The notes under the pieces were generated by a model. It was not told the DNA's origin. It saw only the letters and a program-made list of their open reading frames with translations, and did not search any database. From Clostridia bacterium (GTDB lineage: Bacteria > Bacillota > Clostridia > Oscillospirales > Acutalibacteraceae), in NCBI GenBank assembly GCA_017425745.1, contig JAFOXT010000272.1, positions 1-10,179 on the forward strand: 10,179 nucleotides of DNA, written 5' to 3'. Below, one piece after another: positions 5,675-10,179 of the stretch. A program made the position numbers and the translations under genes. Numbering within the stretch: the first letter of the stretch is position 1; each line of letters opens with the position of its first letter.

Positions 5675-7243
5675 ATGAAAATCAAAAGACTACTTGCTCT
5701 GGTACTTTCTCTTGTGATGCTTTTCAGTGCTGTTGCTCCTGTGGCATTTGCTGCTGCTAAAAATTCACAGTACCCGATTATTTATGTGACGGGTTCAAGA
5801 CACAAAATTTATGCAGATAAGAACAATCCCTCAGAAAGCAACCGTGTATGGAAAATAGGTGTTGATGTAGGTGCAACCGTTAAGGAAGCTCTTGCACCGT
5901 GTCTTAAAGAGCTTGCAGCAGGTATCATTACCGATGATTATGATAAATATTGCGATGAGCTTGTAAATCACATAGTACCGCTTTTTGAAAAGGTTGTGCT
6001 TGACAATAACGGTGAGGCTTCAAACGGCTCAGGTATTGAAAAAGAATCAGCAAAAATCACATATCCGAAAAAGGCAAATAACTATGCTCTTATGGATTAC
6101 AATTTCTATTACGACTGGCGTCTTTCACCTATGGTTGTATGCCATCAGCTGAAGGATCATATTGATGCTGTAAAAGAACGTACAGGTAAGGATAAAGTGG
6201 TTATTGTTGCACGATGCATGGGTGCAAACATTACAAGTGCATATTTTACAGAATACTATGATCACGCAATTGCAAACGTAGACTCAATTATGATGTATGA
6301 GCCTTCAAATCTTGGCCTTGATGTGCTCGGTGCAATTTATTCAGGTCAGCTTAAAATGGATGACGACAGAGTTGATGAATTCCTGGATTACTTCATTAAA
6401 AACGGTGATCTTCTTGAAGATGAGGCAACAGGCGAATTTGTAGGTGCATTTGTATCGATTCTCAACGAGATGAAGGCTCTCGGAATTACCACTGAACTTA
6501 TCAACAAGCTTCTTGAAAAGGTTAAGGATAACCTTATTCCAAGACTTCTTCTCGGCACTTTCGGTACCTTCCCTTCATTCTGGTCAATGGTAGGTGAGGA
6601 TTACTATGAAGAGGCAAGAGCATTTGTTTTCAACGGAAGAGAAGAAGAATATAAGGGTCTTATTGAAAAGAACGATGATTACTATTACAATGTAACCGTG
6701 GGTCTTCCCGAGAGAATGAAAAAGCTTGAAGAAGACGGAGTAGAAATCGGTGTACTTGTAAAATACAATATACCCAGTTATCCCTTCTATGAGGATGCAA
6801 ATCAGCAGACAGATATGGTTTCAGATGTTTACCATGTATCCTTCTATGCAACCTCAGCACCCTACGGTGAAACTCTTTCTGAAGAGTATATCAACGGTCT
6901 TGCAGATAAAAAATATCTTTCACCTGATAAGATGATTGATGCCTCAACATGTCTTTTCCCTGATAAGACATGGTTTGTAAGAAATATCTCACATGACCCG
7001 TTCCCACCCTCAATTGATGAGCTTATTTATGAGTTCTTCAATCAGAACGGTCAGCTTACTGTTTTTGATAATGAAAAGTTCCCTCAGTATATGGATTATG
7101 ATTCGGCAACAGATACTCTTACACCTATTACAGAGCCTGAAGCTGAAAAGCCTGCAAGAGGCACAATCAGCTACACCTTCAGTGTAATCATAAGATTCTT
7201 CAAGGCATTCATCAATCTTATTGCAGGACTTATCAATAAATAA
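5675..7243 (+). CDS. Secreted alpha/beta-hydrolase-like protein with Cys nucleophile elbow
   Basis: A 522-residue exported protein. Residues 1-27 are a clear signal peptide, with likely cleavage after AFA. The mature part opens with PIIYVTGSR, the first core strand and oxyanion-hole region of alpha/beta hydrolases. NFYYDWRLSP (about 142-151) resembles the 'Y.YDWR' motif of the LCAT/lipase branch. The elbow KVVIVARCMGANI (174-186) sits where lipases have G-H-S-M-G: the nucleophile would be Cys181. D418 or D422 and H440 (NISHDPFPP) are reasonable triad partners. An internal segment of about 200 residues between elbow and His could form a lid. The last 28 residues (495-522) are an aromatic, amphipathic tail with no LPxTG. 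The ribosome binding site AGAAGGA (5662-5668) is 6 bases from the ATG. The fold is well supported; the substrate is unknown, with a lipid or acyl ester possible. Confidence 0.72.
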   Translation: MKIKRLLALVLSLVMLFSAVAPVAFAAAKNSQYPIIYVTGSRHKIYADKNNPSESNRVWKIGVDVGATVKEALAPCLKELAAGIITDDYDKYCDELVNHIVPLFEKVVLDNNGEASNGSGIEKESAKITYPKKANNYALMDYNFYYDWRLSPMVVCHQLKDHIDAVKERTGKDKVVIVARCMGANITSAYFTEYYDHAIANVDSIMMYEPSNLGLDVLGAIYSGQLKMDDDRVDEFLDYFIKNGDLLEDEATGEFVGAFVSILNEMKALGITTELINKLLEKVKDNLIPRLLLGTFGTFPSFWSMVGEDYYEEARAFVFNGREEEYKGLIEKNDDYYYNVTVGLPERMKKLEEDGVEIGVLVKYNIPSYPFYEDANQQTDMVSDVYHVSFYATSAPYGETLSEEYINGLADKKYLSPDKMIDASTCLFPDKTWFVRNISHDPFPPSIDELIYEFFNQNGQLTVFDNEKFPQYMDYDSATDTLTPITEPEAEKPARGTISYTFSVIIRFFKAFINLIAGLINK

Positions 7244-7252
7244 AATATGAAT

Positions 7253-7300
7253 AAAAAAGGGCTGTTGCATTTCGTGCAACAGCCCGATTCTTTTATTTTC
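7253..7300. terminator. Bidirectional terminator between convergent genes
   Basis: An 11-bp perfect stem (GGGCTGTTGCA, 7259-7269, with TGCAACAGCCC, 7275-7285) has a 5-base loop. On the minus strand it is followed by six T's (complement of 7253-7258), an excellent terminator for the phosphoesterase gene. On the plus strand the tail GATTCTTTTATTTTC is T-rich but interrupted, and serves the hydrolase gene less strongly. The two stop codons are 55 bases apart. Confidence 0.9.
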
Positions 7301-7994
7301 AGCGTTTAACAATTTCACCGGTTTTAGCGTTGATGATGTTTTTGAAAACACTTATATGACTTGTTGAAATGAATTTATCAAGATGGAGGGAGCCGAAATA
7401 CCAATGCTTGAATTTACAGATTCTGCTTACGTCCTCAAGATAGGTGTTGATTGCAGTAATGCTGGCGTCAGTACCTGTCTGAAGAAGAAGGAAGTCCTTG
7501 ATTTTTGCAGGAGGCTCGTGAGTGATAACAAGGTCGATTTCGCCGCCGAATTTCTGAAGGTTATCAACACCCTCAACAAGCTCGTATCTTGTGGGAATTT
7601 CAGCGTCTGACCAGGTGCCCATTTCAAAACGGATATCAATATCGGGACTTTCTCCGCCACCCATAGTAAAGATTTTTGTGCCCTCAATAGTGAAAATCTG
7701 ACCTCTCATCAGATGGAAAATGTTTGCAGCAATATGGTGAACCTTGCCGCCGTTCCATTTTTTGATTTTCAGCTTGTTGAGCATATCAAAGTTTTCGTGG
7801 GTGCCGTCAATGAAGCATATGTTATATTTCTTCTTGCTCAGCTTTTTGAGTATGCCCATTTCTTCCTTTGAACCGTTCCAGAGAAAGCCGAAATCACCGC
7901 AGATTATAAGGGTATCTCCGGGCTTGAGATTTCTCAGTCTGGGATCATCAAAGCGTGAAAGATCGCCGTGAGTATCGCCTGTAACATATATCAT
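7299..7994 (-). CDS. Calcineurin-like metallophosphoesterase with altered metal-2 site
   Basis: A 231-residue cytoplasmic protein with no signal peptide. The metallophosphoesterase motifs appear in order: GDTHGD (D7, H9), GDFGF (D34), GTHEN (residues 64-68, in place of GNHE), ITHEPP (H159) and YFGSLHLDK (S202, H204, in place of GHxH). These enzymes hydrolyse phosphomono- or diesters with two metal ions. Metal-1 ligands D7, H9, D34 and H204 are kept, but the Asn and first His that normally bind metal 2 are T65 and S202. Clostridial relatives of this small family may share these changes, so this may be a subfamily trait. The substrate is unknown. The start is the ATG at 7994-7992, with a modest minus-strand ribosome binding site, AGGTTGA, 6 bases upstream. 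The gene ends at a strong minus-strand terminator and stands alone. Confidence 0.85.
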   Translation of the reverse strand: MIYVTGDTHGDLSRFDDPRLRNLKPGDTLIICGDFGFLWNGSKEEMGILKKLSKKKYNICFIDGTHENFDMLNKLKIKKWNGGKVHHIAANIFHLMRGQIFTIEGTKIFTMGGGESPDIDIRFEMGTWSDAEIPTRYELVEGVDNLQKFGGEIDLVITHEPPAKIKDFLLLQTGTDASITAINTYLEDVSRICKFKHWYFGSLHLDKFISTSHISVFKNIINAKTGEIVKR

Positions 7995-8058
7995 TATAAA
8001 TCAACCTGCCTTTTGTGGTGTATAAAATCAATTTTTGAAAATTATGGTATTTTTTTGC

Positions 8059-8087
8059 TTTACATTTAATAAGAAAATTGTTATAAT
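8059..8087 (+). promoter_or_regulatory. Sigma-A promoter of the S11-like/GDSL operon
   Basis: TTTACA (5 of 6, 8059-8064) and a perfect TATAAT (8082-8087) are separated by exactly 17 bases. Transcription would start near 8094, leaving an 80-90 base leader before the start codon. I found no good promoter for the divergent phosphoesterase in the 7995-8170 gap. Confidence 0.8.
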
Positions 8088-8099
8088 CAAATAGATTAT
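8083..8099 (+). promoter_or_regulatory. Inverted repeat over the -10 and start site (possible operator)
   Basis: ATAATC (8083-8088) and GATTAT (8094-8099) are perfect inverted repeats with a 5-base spacer, overlapping the -10 box and the expected transcription start. GATTAT is repeated directly at 8100-8105. This is where a repressor could block the promoter, but the sequence is AT-rich and short, so chance is possible. Confidence 0.3.
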
Positions 8100-8166
8100 G
8101 ATTATTCTACCATAACTTTCAGCAGATTGCAAATAAAAAAATCTGTTTTCACAAAAATTACAAATC

Positions 8167-8173
8167 GGGGGTG
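8167..8173 (+). promoter_or_regulatory. Ribosome binding site that sets the TTG start at 8180
   Basis: GGGGGTG lies 6 bases before an in-frame TTG at 8180. The alternative GTG at 8171 overlaps this site, and the in-frame ATG at 8192 has AAAAGGA only 2 bases ahead. TTG 8180 gives a typical MKRI... signal-peptide beginning. Confidence 0.6.
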
Positions 8174-8179
8174 TATCCT

Positions 8180-9709
8180 TTGAAAAGGATAATGTCAATA
8201 TTAATTACGCTTGTGCTCTTACTTTCCTTTGCTTTTACGGGCACTGCAGTTTTTGATTCGGGAGAGGTTACCGACCAGCTTAAGTCAGAGGCTTATTTTA
8301 TGCAGAGCCTTGATGAAAATACGGTAATCTTTAAAAAGAACGAAAATAAAAAGCTCCCTATGGCAGGCTATGTAAAAATTGCAATTGCAATAACTGCTAT
8401 TGAAAAATGGCCCGCTCTTGACGAAAAAATTAAAATCACTGAAGAGAATCTGTCTCTTGTAAAATATGATTACACAGTAAGAAGAGCAGGCTATCAGGCA
8501 GGCGAAAGCGTAAGCAAACGCGAGCTTATCAATTGTCTTGTTGTATACGGCGCAAATGATGCTGCAAGTGTAATTGCCTATGAAATTTCAAAATCTCTTG
8601 ATGGGTTTATTGCAGAAATGAACAATACCGTAAAGGCAATAGGCTGTGAATCAACAGTAATTAAAAACCTTACAGGCTTTGATGTTGAAGGTCAATATAC
8701 AACAGCAAGCGATGTTGCAAAGCTTATCAAATATGCAATGACATTTCCCGCCTTTTCCGAGGCATTTTCCGCTACATCGGTAACGCTCAGAAAAACCGAC
8801 CTTAATTCAGAAAGAACCTTTCAGGCAAGCAACAGAATGCGTAATAAAAATGTGCCTGATTATTACCACGAGTCAGTAAATGCAGGTAAGCAGACTGCAA
8901 CTGAAAAATCAGGTGAGTGCATCAGTGTGATTTCTGCTCAGGACGGTTACAAATACATTGTGGTTGTGCTTAAGGGACACCTTGAAGATGTAGACCGTGA
9001 CGGTGTTAAAGAAAACACTTCTATGACCGACGCAAAAAGAATGCTTGACTGGGCGTATAAAAATATCCGTTACAGAGTGGTTGTGGCACCTTCTCAGGTG
9101 GTTGCAGTAATTGATGTTGTAGCAGGTAAGGGTACAGATGTTGTTAAGCTGGTGCCCGAAAAAGAGGGCTCAGCTCTTGTGCCTGCAAATGCAACTCCGG
9201 CATCAGTGCTTTATGAGGTTATTCCCTCAAGTGCTCCCGAAAAGCTGAGAGCTCCGGTAAAGCAGGGCGAAATTATTGCAAGAGCGAAGGTTTACTATGC
9301 AGGTCAGGTGCTTTCAGAGGTTAACCTTGTGGCTCAGGAAACCGTTAAGCTCAGCTTCTTCGGTCTTATTGCCACAGGCATTTCAGCAATAATGACCTCA
9401 ACCTTCTTTATTCTTGTAATCGGTATTGCAGCTCTGGCTGCTCTCGGATACTTTGCACTTCTTCTCAAAAAGTATCTTGTTGATACAGGTATACTCACTT
9501 CAAAGACTCCTGTAAAGACCGCATCAGCTCAAAAAGTACCCGTAAAAAAAGCACCGGCGAAAAACAGTGCTACGGCAAAAGGCGGTGCACCGGCAAGAAA
9601 GCCCGTTAAAAAACCGGCAAATAAAAAGACAAATAAGGGCTTTGATTTAAAATTGCCGCAAATTGATCTTTCAAAAATTAAAAAGTTAATCGGAAAATAT
9701 ATCAAGTAA
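8180..9709 (+). CDS. D-Ala-D-Ala carboxypeptidase (S11) homologue, catalytic motifs lost
   Basis: A 509-residue membrane-anchored protein with the fold of DacF/PBP5-type carboxypeptidases (numbering from TTG 8180). Residues 1-23 are a signal peptide. The S11 domain (about 35-290) aligns without gaps around each motif, yet all three are altered: SxxK is GYVK (G63, K66), SxN is GAN (G124, N126) and KTG is KQT (237-239). The surrounding conserved residues (ANDAA, MN, TASD, TxxSGxC) remain. A PBP5 C-terminal-like beta domain (APVKQGEIIARAKV) is followed by a hydrophobic segment (about 408-429). Then comes an 80-residue Lys/Ala/Pro-rich tail with 21 Lys, probably cytoplasmic. Without the nucleophilic Ser it should not act as a carboxypeptidase or bind beta-lactams covalently. 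A binding or scaffolding role is inferred. The gene is probably cotranscribed with the downstream esterase, 15 bases away. Confidence 0.88.
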   Translation: MKRIMSILITLVLLLSFAFTGTAVFDSGEVTDQLKSEAYFMQSLDENTVIFKKNENKKLPMAGYVKIAIAITAIEKWPALDEKIKITEENLSLVKYDYTVRRAGYQAGESVSKRELINCLVVYGANDAASVIAYEISKSLDGFIAEMNNTVKAIGCESTVIKNLTGFDVEGQYTTASDVAKLIKYAMTFPAFSEAFSATSVTLRKTDLNSERTFQASNRMRNKNVPDYYHESVNAGKQTATEKSGECISVISAQDGYKYIVVVLKGHLEDVDRDGVKENTSMTDAKRMLDWAYKNIRYRVVVAPSQVVAVIDVVAGKGTDVVKLVPEKEGSALVPANATPASVLYEVIPSSAPEKLRAPVKQGEIIARAKVYYAGQVLSEVNLVAQETVKLSFFGLIATGISAIMTSTFFILVIGIAALAALGYFALLLKKYLVDTGILTSKTPVKTASAQKVPVKKAPAKNSATAKGGAPARKPVKKPANKKTNKGFDLKLPQIDLSKIKKLIGKYIK

Positions 9710-9724
9710 AAGGAATGAGCAACA

Positions 9725-10179
9725 ATGAAAAAACTTTTCAAAACTCTTTTTGCCTTTGTTCTTGTGGCTGCAAGTGCGTTGATTCTTACGTTTACTTCAA
9801 CAGCTGCAGAGGGTAAATGGATAGCTGCCTGGGGTACCGGTCCGACTCAGTTAAGAATACCGGCTATCTCAGAAATTATCGGTCTTTTCGGACCGGTTAC
9901 AACAAGAAGCGTTATTACTCCCACTGCAACAGGCTCAAAAGTAAGATTCCTTGTGTCTAACCGTTTCGGCTCAGAGGATATTACGATCGAAGCGATGTAT
10001 GTTGCAAGAAGTACGGGTGCAAGTAAAATCAATGTTGATTCTTCATCTCCTGTAACCTTTGACGGCAGAGCAAAAGTGGTTATTCCTGCAGGTGAGGAAA
10101 GATACTCAGATGCAATTAATTTTTCAGTAAGTGCTTTTCAGGATATAGCTGTAAGCTTGTTCACGCAGAATTTCGGTGG
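9725..10179 (+). CDS. Secreted SGNH/GDSL-type hydrolase, N-terminal part
   Basis: The frame runs off the window after 151 codons. Residues 1-28 are a signal peptide (MKKLFKTLF..., ending around STAAEG). The visible domain matches the N-terminal beta-rich module of a GDSL esterase subfamily: W-x-A-A-W-G-T-G-P near the start, then SKVRFLVSNRFGSEDITIEAMYVARS ('lR.rlSN.fG..pl.i....vA', split at about 77-102). PVTFDGRAKVVIPAGEERYSDAI and DIAVSLF follow. In relatives (about 400 residues) the catalytic Gly-Asp-Ser block comes right after this point, beyond the edge. The likely role is removing acyl or acetyl groups from extracellular glycan or lipid. The ribosome binding site AAAGGA (about 9709-9714) has a 10-base spacing. 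The 15-base gap from the S11-like gene and absence of a terminator indicate one operon. Confidence 0.78.
   Translation, partial: MKKLFKTLFAFVLVAASALILTFTSTAAEGKWIAAWGTGPTQLRIPAISEIIGLFGPVTTRSVITPTATGSKVRFLVSNRFGSEDITIEAMYVARSTGASKINVDSSSPVTFDGRAKVVIPAGEERYSDAINFSVSAFQDIAVSLFTQNFG

Noticed and set aside
7010..7351. Minus-strand open frame of 113 codons crossing the bidirectional terminator
   Set aside because: It overlaps the end of the hydrolase gene and the start of the terminator region, has no family resemblance, and reads through a strong hairpin.
7995..8058. Sigma-A promoter for the phosphoesterase on the minus strand
   Set aside because: CATAAT- and TATACA-like boxes exist, but none has an acceptable -35 at 16-18 bases.
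8171..8173. GTG as the start of the S11-like gene
   Set aside because: The G-rich ribosome binding site directly abuts and overlaps it, leaving no spacing; TTG at 8180 fits better and starts a normal signal peptide.

Overview
The window looks like chromosome of a low-to-moderate-GC Clostridia (Firmicutes) bacterium, probably of the Oscillospiraceae/Ruminococcaceae type. Evidence: AT-rich sigma-A promoters, purine-rich ribosome binding sites, an FMN riboswitch ahead of a RibU transporter, a BofA-type sporulation protein, and several exported proteins with short Lys/Arg + Leu-rich leaders. I see no phage, IS, CRISPR, tRNA or rRNA. It reads as core chromosome, but several proteins have unusual active sites.

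Layout. Bases 1-437 hold the end of a GHL10-type glycosyl hydrolase. Bases 517-3327 encode a 936-residue multidomain N-acetylmuramoyl-L-alanine amidase whose N-terminal half looks like a degenerate relative of that same hydrolase fold. A small bofA-like gene (3324-3587, minus strand) converges on it, with the two stop codons interlocked. manA (3656-4615) follows, from a promoter whose -35 box lies over the bofA start. Then come a strong promoter, an FMN riboswitch with intrinsic terminator, and ribU (4855-5466). Next is a secreted alpha/beta hydrolase with a Cys in place of the usual Ser (5675-7243). A bidirectional terminator separates it from a convergent metallophosphoesterase (7299-7994, minus). 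A divergent sigma-A promoter then drives an apparent two-gene operon: a D,D-carboxypeptidase-like protein lacking all three catalytic motifs (8180-9709) and a secreted SGNH/GDSL-type hydrolase (9725 to the edge).

How the genes fit together. Most of the window concerns the cell envelope. The amidase strips peptides from peptidoglycan, and GHL10 enzymes such as E. coli DigH are known to act on peptide-free glycan, so the first two genes could be a wall-degrading pair. The S11-like protein has kept its fold and membrane anchor but not its chemistry, which suggests a binding or scaffolding role. ManA and RibU are ordinary metabolism genes with their own signals.

The observations most worth following are the S11 pseudoenzyme, the GHL10/amidase pairing and fusion, the Cys nucleophile elbow, and a possible strand-exchange mechanism in the FMN riboswitch. 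All functional calls come from reading motifs by eye; no database search was run.
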